From: Phallus indusiatus
Taxonomy: Eukaryota; Basidiomycota; Agaricomycetes; Phallales; Phallaceae
Length of the DNA stretch: 64,000 nt
Direction: 5' to 3'
Assembly (NCBI GenBank): GCA_027605045.1
Contig: JAQFWX010000003.1
Span: 496,001 to 560,000 of the forward strand
A model generated the notes under the pieces. That model saw nothing but the letters and a program-made list of their open reading frames with translations, did not search any database and was not told the origin of the DNA. This document shows positions 13,101 to 25,987 of this stretch, piece by piece. Numbering within the stretch: position 1 is the stretch's first letter; the number at the start of each line of letters is the position of its first letter. A program made the translations under genes and the position numbers.

Positions 13101-15679
13101 GATAATGCACAAAATTCTATGGTAATTGCCGAAGAGCCTAAACAAAGTCCAGATCCGTCTGTCCACGAAACCGTGGCGCGCCCACTCACTCCGCCACCCC
13201 CTCCGCAATCTCCAATATCCGTCACGGCTCCTTTGCCGGCACTGGCTTCGTCGGAGACAGTGGCGGATGTTTCTGTAGAAGAGGAAGTAATTGTCCCTCG
13301 CGAGGACCCCCTTATGCGACCCGACGTTGAGATGACCGAGGTTGCTGATCGACCACCAACTCTTGAAGAGAGACATGAACGTCATGCTGAGCAAGCAATG
13401 GAAGACATCCGGGTTGAAGTGGCATCTCACCAGGCGGAGAAAACTCCTCTCCCCGATGAGCTCGACAAGATTCCCGTCGAGGTCACCGTTGTATCTCCGG
13501 AGAATGCTCACGATCAATCTGTACAGCCGCAAACGGATGCAGCCATGGCAGCCTTGCCGGTAGGAGCTAAAGAGGAGCTTGATCCTGTCCATGTTGTTGA
13601 GAGTTCCAAGGACCTTCCTCTATTGCCGCCTGTTGATGATCAGCCAATGTTGTCCATTCCTAGCCCAGGTGTTTTCTCTCCCAAGTCCCAGGAACAAACG
13701 CTATCTCAAGGACAGACACTACAATCTGACGAGCAATCGATACGTGGTTCTGAGGAGCCTATACGTGAAACTCGTGAAAAATCCGTGATGTCAGACGTAG
13801 TACAATCTTCTAAAGCTCCCGGCGAGGAAGACGAGAGAGAAGGGGAGATACAAGTAGAAAGTACGGAGAAGGCGAAGTCGCCCGAGGTAGAAATTCCATC
13901 ATTGAATGCTATCGAAGTCAGCGTTCCTTCCGTTCCTTCTGAGACTGGCATAATCTTGAACGAAGACCGACCCTCGGAACCACGTGCTGAACCTGCGGAT
14001 GGTGAACTTTCCGTCCTGGAGGTGACGAAGAAAGAGGACGAAGATACTGTGAACATAAACATGATGGATGTAGATTTAGATGTTGTACCTGTCGCCCGTC
14101 CTCAGGTGGATGATCAGTCTTTAGAAGACGAGTTGCTGTCACTTGTGGATGATGTTCAGCTTAAACCCGATGTCAAACCGTCGGTCGTACCCCCTGCTGC
14201 CCCTCGTAAAGCTCCCAAGGTTCGTACAAATTTCTTAAACTCGCTTGAATCAAGAACTCAATCAACGTTCCAGCCCAAACCACCGAAACCTCGAGGTACA
14301 GGAAAACCAATCAAGTCAAAGGCTGCTCGACCCGACTCAGAACCACTACCACCTTCATCGCCGAATTCCGGAAACCTTTTGCTGCTCCTGGATCTTCATC
14401 AAAACCTTTAGGTCGATCCAATAAGCTTGTTTCAGGCTCTTCTCGCAAGAAAACCGGTAATGCTGGTTCAACTGCCCGGTCCGTTTCTGTTATGCCCGAA
14501 CCTACTCCGGATCTTACCCCTGCAGCTGCGGAAGAAAGGTTATATTGCATTTGCGGTACTCCATATAACGAAGATAAGATTATGATCGCCTGCGATAGAT
14601 GTGATGAATGGTATCACCCTAGCTGTGTTAGCATGCCGGAACAAGAAATTGATTTGGTAGACCAATTCATATGCGAGAAGTGCAAGAAGGGTGAGTTTAC
14701 TCTTTCAACGATCCATAACTTCGGGTCGCTAATTATACTGTATTTTATAAGCGCATCCTGGTCTTAAAACCACTTACAAGACACGCTGTTATCGTGGGAT
14801 TCATCATATCCCTGAGTATGATAAATCTTCCCCTTGTTGGAGAGCAGCAAAAGGAGCGTTTTCCAAGTACTGTAGCGACGCTTGTGGTATTGCTCATACG
14901 CGTGCCAAGATTGCTCGGTCTGGGAGAGATCCGAATGAACTATGGCCTTTAGTCCGACATGCCAAGAAAAGAGAAGGTGTTTCCGTTGAGTATCTGCATG
15001 ACGGATCAAGGGCTAGTAAAAAGGTCAAGCTGGAAAATGGAGAGGGCGTCGAGTTTGATGACGGGAAATTTGCCAAGACTCCTTTGAACGGTACGAAGAC
15101 GAACGTTCCTAGCACAAAAGCGCGTCCCTGGATCAATGGGGACAAAATACGTCTGGAAGCGTTAAAACATAATCTTGGGACTATCCGCTCATCAAGGGAC
15201 AAGTTTAAACTCGAATTGGAGTATGTCATGACTCGTCGAAGATTGCTCGATCTTGCGGTTGAGCGAGCGTCTGACAAGTTTTGTGGTTGGGACACGAGAC
15301 TTGAGATGGGCGATCATGAATGGGCAAGGTGGATAATTGGCCTAGAAGGGAAGAAGGCTTTGTACGGCAATCAAGGTGAAGATGAGGATGAAGACGGTGA
15401 AAGCGAGGACTCGGCAAAAATGACATGGCTATGTCACGGTCCTGTAGAATGCCCTCGGCATAATGGCTGGAAGACGGTTCGTGATTTGGAGTTGCAGATG
15501 GAAGTGGACTGTAAGGTGAGCGAACAACGCCAGCGAAAAAGGTTTATTCACTGATGGACTTTTGATAGAATGGCAGTATAAAACAGTTAACCGAGACGGA
15601 ACGTGAACTGAAAAGTAAAATTGAAGAGTTGTATCCTCATCCACGTTCTGGCAGAAAAACAAAAAGGATCGCTCGGTAG
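10115..15679 (+). CDS. Large Spp1/CFP1-like PHD-finger protein (Set1 complex type), with two frame breaks
   Basis: Probable chromatin reader of the Set1/COMPASS H3K4 methyltransferase complex. Exons: 10115-12731, 12785-14690, 14752-15515 and 15569-15679. Once two missing bases are allowed for, about 1800 residues. The first 1450 are disordered, rich in Ser, Pro, His and Gln. A C4HC3 PHD finger follows (14541-14690): CICGTPYNEDKI, then CDRCDEWYHPSC and CEKCKK. After it lies a second Cys-containing block (TRCYRGIHH, SKYCSDACG) and a coiled C-terminal region with WLCHGPVECPRHNGWK, the arrangement seen in Spp1/CFP1. The frame breaks are at about 13050-13062 and 14361-14370; each is repaired by one extra base, and the exon length (1906, needing 1908 for phase) fits two lost bases. 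Family members are normally 350-700 residues, so the N-terminal extension is striking. If the breaks were real the PHD would be lost. Confidence 0.8.
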
Positions 15680-15930
15680 AATTCAACAGGCCTAATGGTT
15701 TCCTTTACTTTATGACTCTTATTTCCCTGTATACTGTGTACTTTGTGTCGCTCTGAATTGCTGTAGCTGTTTTTTCTTGTGTATTGATGATTCTGTAAAT
15801 CAAAAATTCATGTTCTTGTCGGAAAGGCTCTACATTAGTGAAAGGGTATAATTCACTGGAAATGTATAATTACAGCGCATACATAGCATGAGATCCAAAT
15901 GTCACATGAATATGCAGTTATAAGACAAAT
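15680..15930. other. Convergent 3' flanks of the PHD gene and LSM1
   Basis: Short AT-rich spacer between two genes whose 3' ends face each other. Nothing beyond likely overlapping polyadenylation regions. Confidence 0.5.
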
Positions 15931-16582
15931 TTAATACCCATCGCCTTCGCCTCCTTCTCGACAAAAGCCAAATTGTTCATATAATATATTTGCTTTGACG
16001 TTTTCCCGGCGTTTCCGAGCGGCAACCTCAGCTTCGTGCACCGGAATCATTTGTGAAGCGTCAATGCGCTGTAATGGGATTTCGTCCTCGGCATCAAGGT
16101 CCTTTCAGGAAATTAAATTGATGTGCCCAATCTGAGTGCCCAGAGATGAAACTAATTTACGCACAATTTCACCCAAAAGGACAACGTTTTCACCACGAAT
16201 GAGAAATACACCTCTGCGGACTTCAGCATATACGTCGCCGTGATGGACACGTTCGACAGTGTCTTCTAAAACGAGATTGGCTGGGGGTTCAAAGAAAAAA
16301 AAGAGCCGATGATGATTAGTTGGACAGCTGTACAGGAAGCAAAACGCAGCGAATGATGCACCGAACTGATCATATGACCTGAGAACTCCGAACAGCTTAC
16401 GTCCATCGCGTAAAACAACAAGCATCTTTTCTTGAGGGTTGTTATTTTTATTATTTTAGATAGAAAACAAGTTCGATGGGTGCACGGGTGGAACGGGAAA
16501 GGGTTAGGTTATACATACTGTCCACACAATCGATCAACGAGCCGGAAGTTGTGAAGGGAATCAAGGCGTCCATTTCAGCCAT
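15931..16582 (-). CDS. LSM1: U6 snRNA-associated Sm-like protein LSm1
   Basis: Subunit of the cytoplasmic Lsm1-7 ring, which binds the 3' ends of deadenylated mRNAs and promotes decapping in P-bodies. Four exons on the minus strand: 16519-16582, 16362-16430, 16165-16280 and 15931-16101, giving 139 residues (human LSM1 has 133). Sm1 motif: MLVVLRDGRKLFGVLRSYDQF, then NLVLEDTVERV. Sm2 motif: GVFLIRGENVVLLGEI. The C-terminal tail LQRIDASQMIP is characteristic of Lsm1 rather than other Lsm proteins. The start MAEMDALIPFTTSGSLID matches family length. The GTAAG inside RDGRKLF looks like a donor but must stay coding to preserve Sm1. It shares a roughly 500-base upstream region with the divergent kinase gene. 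Confidence 0.93.
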
Positions 16583-17082
16583 GGCTATGTACTGCGAATG
16601 ACAAGAAACCAAGCGCAAGAGGGTAGAAACGAGCAAGGACAGATGGATGACGGGAAAGCCTAGTGACAACCGTGACGTGACGGAGAAACAGTGAATGAAT
16701 GAATGTGAATGAAAACCAAGTTACCGGGTTCTTGGGCTCAAGTCTGAGTCTCAAGCCAAAATGAAAATGAAGAGTGCTGTATTAGAGAAGAAACTAAGAG
16801 GAGTATACTTTGGTGTTGTGGGGTTCAATTCATGGCATTGCACTCATGCTGTTCCCCGATATTTGATACTTACAATTCTATTGATATCTTGAACATTTCC
16901 AATACACTTGGTCAATCCCACACCACCCAAGCCGAAAAGCCGCTCGGCGGCGGACCCTGGACCACCGAGTTATTTCATCGTTCCTTTCCTACGTCCAATT
17001 TTCTCCACTCCTTCTGCAGCGCAGCTTCCATCTCATCTTTTCTCTTTCTTATTCTTTTTTCAATCCTTCTCAACTTTCATAG
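16583..17082. other. Divergent promoter region between LSM1 and the kinase; missing kinase first exon
   Basis: Upstream sequence for both LSM1 (minus) and the kinase (plus). It ends in a strongly pyrimidine-rich tract and TTTCATAG at 17082, which reads as a splice acceptor. The first coding exon of the kinase must lie here. One possible in-phase donor follows a frame ending PGPPSYFI near 16980, but no clear ATG could be assigned. Confidence 0.5.
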
Positions 17083-19044
17083 GCTATCATCCTGGCGGTC
17101 GCACAAACTCTAGAACTAGAACATGCCCCGTTCGCTGCTGTCGACGAAATTACCGCCGTCTCCGATGACGGCTGGTTGGCCCCAGAGCCAATGTTCCGAG
17201 TACAGCGAACCATCAGTCTAGGGAACAAGCAGTATGGATTTACCTCCTTAGGCAAAGGATTCAACTGGCTGAAGAAAGAAGAAGAGGAGCGAAATGCCAT
17301 CCGAGAGAAACAACGGCATTCGCGCGGTCATTCACGCACTCGTAACGACACTAATGACGAATCAATATTTCAAGTACCTTTGTTTGTTGCTGAACCGGAG
17401 GAGGACGGTTGCCTTATGGTAGAAACTACCCCGGACCCACCATCCCCGCCACTATTACCACCACTTACCATTGTACACCCGCCACCCCCGCTCCGCTCCC
17501 ACTCAACCCCATCTATGCGCTCGGCCACAGCCGAATTTCCTCCCAAAATCAATCCTGAATCGAACACTACAACTCATCTTGTCAGTCCTAGCTCCTCTTG
17601 CGCTACTCTTCCTAAATCACCTACGTTGCCACCTCGACCACCTTCTCGTCGCCGTTCGTCTCAAAAACGTGTGTCATTGGTTGCTGGCCGTCTCAAGGTC
17701 ATAGACGACCCCACGGAAATATACAACGACAACTTGAGACCCCATCTTCTCGGTCGTCAGTCGAGTCAAAGCAGTCTATTAAGTGTCATTAGCACTCGCC
17801 CGCCTTCCCCTACTACAGAGAACTTTCTTGGAAATCACTCAATACAAGATTTCGTCATAGAAGGAGAGGCTGGAAGAGGCGCGTACGGCTTGGTAAAAAG
17901 GGCCAGAGAGAAACTACCTAATGGCAAATTAGGGGTGAGTTTTATCTTGGGACACCACATTTTCTCCGGTCAAACCTTTTGCATCTAGTCTCCATTAATC
18001 ATTAAGCAAGTCATCAAATCTCGAATCTTGGCCGATTGCTGGAAAAAGCATCCCAAACTTGGAACAATTCCCATCGAAATCTACGTAATGTCCTCCATAT
18101 CCAACACGCCTTTTGTTTTGCCTGCACGGCGACCATGGGATCCTGCACGTCCGGGAATCCCACATAATGGTACTGCCACGTCAAATTGGGTCGAGGGAGC
18201 TACAGTCAAAGGGCATCCTAATATTTGCCCCTTGATAGATTTCTTTGAAGACGCACATTTTTACTATCTCCTTATGCCTGCGACAACACCTGCTCCAGGT
18301 CCTGACGGGGAACCCTTACCTGCTGATCTCTTCGACCTTGTTGAGCTGTACCCCACTGGACTACCTCCCCATCTCATCAGAAGTTATTTGGGTCAGATGG
18401 CTGACGCACTCTCCTTTCTTCACGCAAAGGGTATTGGTAAGTTTTAGTGAGCACGGCGACTCTCAGGCTCCCATTAAATCACATTTTTCTTTTTGGCTGT
18501 AGTCCACCGTGACATCAAAGATGAGAATGTTGTTTTAGGACCATCAGATGGTCAATGTTTCTTGATCGATTTTGGAAGTTCAGGAGTAGTACGGAGAGGT
18601 GGCTGGGACACGTTCAGTGGAACGTAAGTGACTCATTTTTTTACATCTTAAAATGAAAATTCCTTAGCCTCGTTTTCGGGGATCGTGAACTTTAGGTTGG
18701 ATTATGCCGGACCGGAAATTTTACGCGGTGAAAACTATCACGGCAAAGAACAAGATGTGTGGGCTTTCGGAGTGGTCGCGTATGTGTTACTTGTTGGAGA
18801 GTGTCCATTTCAGACTCCTGTGGAAGCTCAAGAAGGCTTGTCATCGCCTTTCGCCAAAGCTCGGATGGCATTAGACGAACGCTGTGAAAGTCACGAGGAT
18901 GAGGGTAAAGAATCCGATGGTGGCGGACGATTGGAAGATGCTCATCGCCTGGTGCTCGCATGCCTTCAGGTTGAGATAACGAAAAGGCCGACATTCGATC
19001 AAATATTGAGCTGCCGATTCCTTAGCGGCAGGGATGGTTGGTGA
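17083..19044 (+). CDS. PAS-kinase-like serine/threonine protein kinase (5' end unresolved)
   Basis: Protein kinase whose catalytic domain most resembles PAS kinases (yeast Psk1/Psk2 type, CAMK group), which couple nutrient status to glycogen and translation control. Coding exons read: 17083-17934, 17989-18436, 18503-18623 and 18696-19044. The glycine loop is GRGAYGLV, followed by IIKQVIKSRILAD with the catalytic Lys; then the HRD motif VHRDIKDENV, the DFG motif LIDFGSSG and DYAGPEIL in place of APE. LGTIPIEIYVM and HPNICPLIDFFED match the PSK subgroup. The first 280 residues are Ser/Pro-rich linker; no PAS domain is visible in this part. The first exon is missing from my model because 17083 begins right after an acceptor without a start codon. 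The protein ends FLSGRDGW. PSK assignment is by eye and could be a neighbouring CAMK family. Confidence 0.8.
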
Positions 19045-19738
19045 GACGGTGTGCACGACTTTTGAACCCCCCAGCATAATATGCTATCTATTGTAACGAA
19101 ACAATAAGCTCTTACTTCTGCTGCTATATTTTGTTCTCTTTCTCTCTTTTTTTTCTTAAATCAATGATTGTAACGATTGGGCCGCTGCGTTATATTTACA
19201 CACATTTCTCCGTCACATTAATATCGCATTCATTAAGATAATAGTAATGGTAGAACTCGAAATATGTAACAATAATATATTTTGAAAATAGATTTGTATC
19301 TTGACTGTAGACGACGTCTGATAATCGATGTGTTTCTGCGGACTGATTTATTTTACTTTTTATCGATCAACGCGTGTTCCAGTTGACGGAGTGCGCCAAT
19401 TTGCCGGGTTTTAAGAGTCAGCGGCTCAAAAAAAAATTTTTTTCACATAGAAAAAGTCCCTAAGGCCACAGCCGCGCCGCCTCTTTCTATCCACCACCCC
19501 CTTAACACTTTCTTTCCTCTTATCGCATATAAGTGAGTTTTTGATCTGATTTTATGCCAACTGTTTCTACTTTTCGTTGTCGCCACAATAGTTGATGACG
19601 ATGGATCGATGTAACTCGTTCCGGATTACATTTTTTTGGTCTCACCTACCAAGAAAATTTTTATTTTTTCCTTACCATCCCATTTTTTCGAATATTTGAC
19701 CTAGCATATACTAATCGATCTTGCAGCTTTGTATTAAA
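19045..19738. promoter_or_regulatory. TEF1 promoter and 5' leader
   Basis: Contains the 3' flank of the kinase, then the TEF1 promoter with pyrimidine-rich tracts near 19480-19525 and a GCATATAAG element near 19525. The leader carries an intron listed separately. A strong constitutive promoter is expected for eEF1A; exact transcription start cannot be fixed from sequence alone. Confidence 0.5.
19533..19726 (+). other. Probable 5' UTR intron of TEF1
   Basis: Starts GTGAGTTT at 19533 and ends TTGCAG at 19726, with a textbook branch sequence TACTAAT about 15 bases before the acceptor. It lies 13 bases upstream of the TEF1 ATG. At 194 nt it is far longer than the coding introns of the window. 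A leader intron in this position is common in fungal TEF1 genes and often boosts expression. Confidence 0.65.
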
Positions 19739-21498
<1,760 letters not shown>

Positions 21499-21706
21499 GT
21501 CTTTCCAGTTACTTTGGACGTGTCTTTTTCCCGCTAGTTTTGTTTGTTTTATGTTCTATCTTTGTTCCCTTACTTGTTTTTTTCTACTCCCTGTACACCC
21601 TTGCATCTGTAGAGAGCGTTGTATTGTCATTTTTTTTCGTTCGTTCTCAGTTGTGTAAGAAGGAGCATAGCAAAATAGAAGAAGTTAAACACGAAAGATG
21701 TGCCCG

Positions 21707-23148
21707 CTAACAAACATGAGCTATTTCTTCTGTACCTGTTATACGTGGACCCAGATCTCGCCCTACAGTTCGTTCGAAAACCTCCAGCATGTATCCGAAC
21801 AAAGTGCGAGTTAATGCTGCATCCCAACGACCTTTGGAAGATTCATCCCGTATGAACGCGTGCTGAGCCTGCACTTCGAGAAATGAACAAGGTATGTCCT
21901 TGTCTTCTAAGACTTTGCGAATCAAGTCACGACCTGCTCTTGGAACATGTGTATCCTGTATGATAATGTAATGAATATCGGAGATCACGAATCATAAAAA
22001 TAATGATAGGCACACCTGTTTTCCGAAGATCATCTGAATTTTTTATTTTCAATTCAACCACATTAATGATTACTTTTGAACCCAAAGTGAACGTACGACT
22101 AATTCTCCTTTCCCGTTTAGGTCTCCGTTCGAGACACGCTTGAGAGTGTCATCACTTTTACCTCGACCCAATGTTGCACTGTGGATGTCTGTCGCAAAGA
22201 AACAGACGGATGCGAGGACGCGCGAATCAAATGCTGCCTACGTGGAAATTTGATTATACAGTATTGAAGTGATTCTCAAACTATAAACATACTCGAAACG
22301 CCTAGATTTGACGCGCTTTGAGTGACCTTGGATGATAATGTTTTGAGCGGGACATACCAGATGGCCTCCAAGACACATTCCCGTTGCTTTAATTAGACCG
22401 CCTGTGAGGGTAGAACATCTAGATAAATAGATGAATCCTGACCTGCTATACGACCATTGCAATTGGGTAGCGAAGTGAGAAGATCGATAGATAGAGTCGC
22501 GTCCTGCATAAAACATCGTTAATACTGGCAAATCTGCTCTCCAACATTTCCCAAACCTCGTCATAAGCAGCGACTTCCTTCTCAATCTATTTAGGTTCGG
22601 AAGAAGGTGTTAGATCAATCAGAAAATATGCGATACGTATTTACCTTGAATTTGTTACCTCTGTCTGTCCCTGCAAGCATCGAGGTTATTTTTATTAAAA
22701 ACATATGATCTGCTATGGCTAATACTGTACTCACCTTCAACGTCGTACGGAATAGAATTAAAATCTTGAAACTCGTGGAAGCTTGAAGGGCACGCTAAGA
22801 TATTTTTCCTCAGAACAATCTCTGAGAGCTCAGGAGTTGATTCACTTGCCAACGACATAACCTTGGCTGGCGATTTGTCCGGCGAAACGTTCGACTGGCC
22901 CGGTCACTTGATAAATTTCGCTATCAGGATGTCAAAATTTAGATAATGCCTTAGTGTATTGCGCCAAATTCCACCTGAAAACGACAACACCTGAATTATG
23001 CGTCAGGCTTGAATTTCAAAAATCATAAATCGATCGCACCAGGAAACTTAGCTTGAGGGTAATTAGGAAGCACAGGACTAATTATGAATATCCTGTTCAC
23101 TGTGCCGTCCTTGCAAGTAACATCGCGATAAGATTTGGAAATCAACAT
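21707..23148 (-). CDS. Dienelactone hydrolase family protein, 12 exons with microexons
   Basis: Alpha/beta hydrolase of the carboxymethylenebutenolidase family; the natural substrate of fungal members is unknown. Exons on the minus strand: 23040-23148, 22975-22990, 22850-22920, 22735-22794, 22645-22670, 22557-22586, 22443-22503, 22358-22386, 22293-22301, 22097-22237, 22016-22033 and 21707-21955; 272 residues. The start is MLISKSYRDVTCKDG. Family stretches appear in order only when all exons are joined: KFPGVVVFSEIYQVTGPV, VACPSSFHEF, ATGMCLGGHL with the nucleophile Cys, AFRAAFDSRVLAS, GKQDTHVPRAGRD with the Asp, and EVQAQHAFIRDE with the His. The Cys-Asp-His triad is intact. Exons of 16, 9 and 18 nt encode GVVVFS, AFR and MIFGKQ. 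The intron after 22850 is GC-AG (G|GCAAGT). Phases add up at every junction, which supports the model strongly. Confidence 0.9.
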
Positions 23149-23419
23149 GAGAACAATGAATGTTAGGCACCAAGCAATTGGTTACTGAGCTCGGAAGTCC
23201 GCGTTTGGTTTGATGACAAACTTGGCAAAAGTGATCATCCGAGCCATATGTTCAGTCTTGAAGTCAATTGCAACAGGTATTTATTACACTGAGCTAGTCA
23301 ACAATAGAAAACAAGGTGTAGATTGGTGCCGTAGGCCGAGCACTTATATTTTGCAACAAGCGGTATTTGGATTTTGGCATGCATTGTCAGTGTTTTTCTG
23401 TCGACCCAAAGGTTTCGCT
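23149..23419. other. Promoter of the dienelactone hydrolase gene / 3' flank of the SRA gene
   Basis: Both genes lie on the minus strand; this short spacer serves as promoter for the downstream one. No motif stands out. Confidence 0.4.
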
Positions 23420-25086
23420 TCAGCTTTCAGGAGGTCCTTCACTTGAGACATCTGCTTCAGTAGCTGGCGTTTCTTTATCGTCTCCTGTCCGAACAGAAGG
23501 ATCGTGCTCCTCTTGTGATTCTGCTCCTTGGTAGCGTCCTCATCTTCCTTTCCTTCGCCCTCTTCTTCTTCCTCGAGCTGAGAGTTGTTTTCTTCGTTTT
23601 CCTCCTCAGACGTTACAGTTTCGTCCTCTCAGAGAGCGGCGGCTGACCAGGCAAACGTTTAAACGCAAACTTGCAAACCTAGAAAAACTAGTTCAACGAG
23701 GGAATGAATATGTCGGCAAGTCAAATCGCGTACTTTGTACCCTTTGGATTCAGACCGCGCTCCAGCCATGCCTAATGAAATTGTCAAGCATTTTATCTCA
23801 ACCAGAAGAGCCTGGGTACCTTTTCCACAGTATAAAGACCATCGTACCGATAACTAGGAAGGCTTTAGTGAGGTCAACGCGAGGAAACAATGTAAACTTT
23901 ACTAACCCTTGGCTTGGGGCAAATTCTGAGTTCAGCTTGTAGCCTCTCACTACTCTGACAGGTCGTTTGGTCTCAACAGACCTCTAATTTTCCGCATTAG
24001 AAGATGGTCATAACAAGGATATAATTTACCTTCAAAGAAGCGTTCATTGGATTATCGAAAGTCTGATCAGAACTCTGGGGTGCGGTGCGAAGCTGAGAGA
24101 GTCGATTGGATTAAGAAACCGATTTCACTTGACGAACTAGTAAGCATACATTTTTAGGTTTTTCTTTTGTCCCTTTCAAATCTCGTCCTCCTATGAATAA
24201 TAGAAAGATAATATCTTAAAATAGTGTCGGAAAGGACGAACCAGAGCCAGTGTAAGTACTAGTTTGAGTATCAGTCCGTGCATCATAACTTTGAGATAGC
24301 GTACACTCACAAAGCATATCCAAGATCAACATCATCTTCATAACCACCGGATAGAGCGACCGAATATGCACCATCGGTGGCTGAGCCGGCGATACCAGCA
24401 ACAAATGGAGCATGAATAGCATCGGTACTACATTCGGCTCTGGGAGAATCGATGGGGTGATCCGAGAGACAGAAATTACAGTAATCGCCTACCGAGTCTC
24501 CCACCAGGTTCCAACTTCAATTCCTGGAATTGCACCAAACTTTTTGCTATTTTGAGTGAGCGTTGAGTAAAATTGAGAAACGGCACATGGCCAAAAAATC
24601 ACGCACGGGTTATGCTTTCGTTTTCCAAGTCGATTGCCTATATACTCCGTACTGCGGCGTTTAACAACGGCGGTGGACCTGTGTTTCGCCACCTTTTCTT
24701 CATGTTCATATTCTGAATCTTCCCCTTCACCCGAATTTTGTGCGGAGTCGACGGAATCTTGAACAGCCTGTCGTATTGGTTTTGCAGCTGCAATTCGTGA
24801 ACTGCGCCGGCGACCTAAGGTATCCACGGGCTGTTCTAGCGTGACTTTGGCGACTTTTGGGGGCCTTTCGGTTTTGCGCTTTTCTGAATCAGCTAATTTT
24901 CGTTTTTTAGCTTTTGGCGACGCGTTTTTTTTTACGGCCGGGGGTATGGTGGGCGTTTCAAAGCCCAAAGATTTTAGCAATGCTGTGTTAGCCTACATGT
25001 TGGTGTCAGTATGGTGAAAAATGATACAGAAACATCAGTTATATCTTTACTTTTATATTCTGTTCACGTATAGCCCCGAAATCCAT
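23420..25086 (-). CDS. SRA/YDG-domain protein (UHRF1-like domain), frame broken by single bases
   Basis: Contains an SRA (SET- and RING-associated) domain, which in other eukaryotes binds methylated or hemimethylated CpG. Exons on the minus strand: 25051-25086, 24607-24992, 24493-24546, 24311-24439, 24242-24258 (17 nt), 24150-24190, 24030-24092, 23907-23983, 23820-23853, 23734-23771 and 23678 onward. The start is MDFGAIREQNIK; a basic, Lys-rich region follows; then FGAIPGIEVGTWWETR, HAPFVAGIAGS, YSVALSGGYEDD, FTYTGSGGRDL, GYKLNSEFAPSQGYRYDG and VCKFAFKRLPGQPPL. The frame before VCKFAFKR is off by one; one extra G in the run at 23740-23742 restores the family sequence NPKGYK. Two similar shifts may extend an acidic tail to a stop at 23420; without them it stops near 23600. 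No RING or SET domain is visible. Confidence 0.8.
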
Positions 25087-25987
25087 TGTTTTAGAAGAGG
25101 AAAATGAGTTAGCGGATTAGGCGCTTATAGCGTGCCAATGCCGTATTTCAGCGTATTTCACGAGGACTCAGTATGACATGGACTCAAACCAGTTCGAATA
25201 TGTCCATCACTCAAGCTTGATTTCGCTGCCAAAACGTGAAGTTGTGGTCTTCAAACGCACACAAGAAATAGATAAATAAATTTCTATAAGAAAATGACTA
25301 CTATATACTGTGTTGTGCTACGTGTATCTGTGCAACAAGACATTGCGGCAATGACCTACCTGACGATCACGAAGGATACGTCAGACGAAAACAACAAGCC
25401 CGCCGCACCCAAGTCTCATAACTGGTATTTGTTCTTCAGAACTTTATGACGGTCTCGGATTTCCTCGATCCACACCAGTCCAAGTTAAGGCGGGCGAATC
25501 ATCGTCGAGATGCTTTTAGAAAGTCTGGTAGAGTTTTAGCGTTGAGAGAAAGAAAAAAAAGACGCCTACTCGATCAAAGCTTTTATATGTGACAGAACTT
25601 GAGGGTAGGCTTTGTTTTCTCAGGAGAGACCCCTGGATACCCATGCCAAACACATCCGCAATGGCTGATTCTTATTTATTCGTCAAAGTACGAATATTGA
25701 CTATCATATCGCACTTGAGATTTTATGAGAGTGATGCAATCAGAAAATTGTCTAGGCTAGGAAACATACACCGCACACACGAAAGGATTGTATGACAAAT
25801 ATGAATTATGAAATTAACTAAGTGACCGGGGACTCAGCTGTACAGTTGCCCAGTCCGAGTTCGCTCGTGTTACCTTTCTTCACTACAAACGACTACGAAA
25901 GTACACGCCACTTTGCTTCACGGCAAAAAACGCATTCAGTCTTTATCTTGAATCGGTGATACTCTCACATAAGTGGGCCCCGTCAAA
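25087..25987. other. Divergent intergenic region between the SRA gene and the Stm1-like gene
   Basis: About 900 bases serving as promoter on both sides. No coding frame with family resemblance. The bases just before 25988 include a leader typical of a highly expressed gene, but no single element is convincing. Confidence 0.5.

Noticed and set aside
13089..13592. 167-residue minus-strand frame opposite the Spp1-like gene
   Set aside because: Lies entirely over a coding exon on the plus strand, low complexity, no splice or start context.
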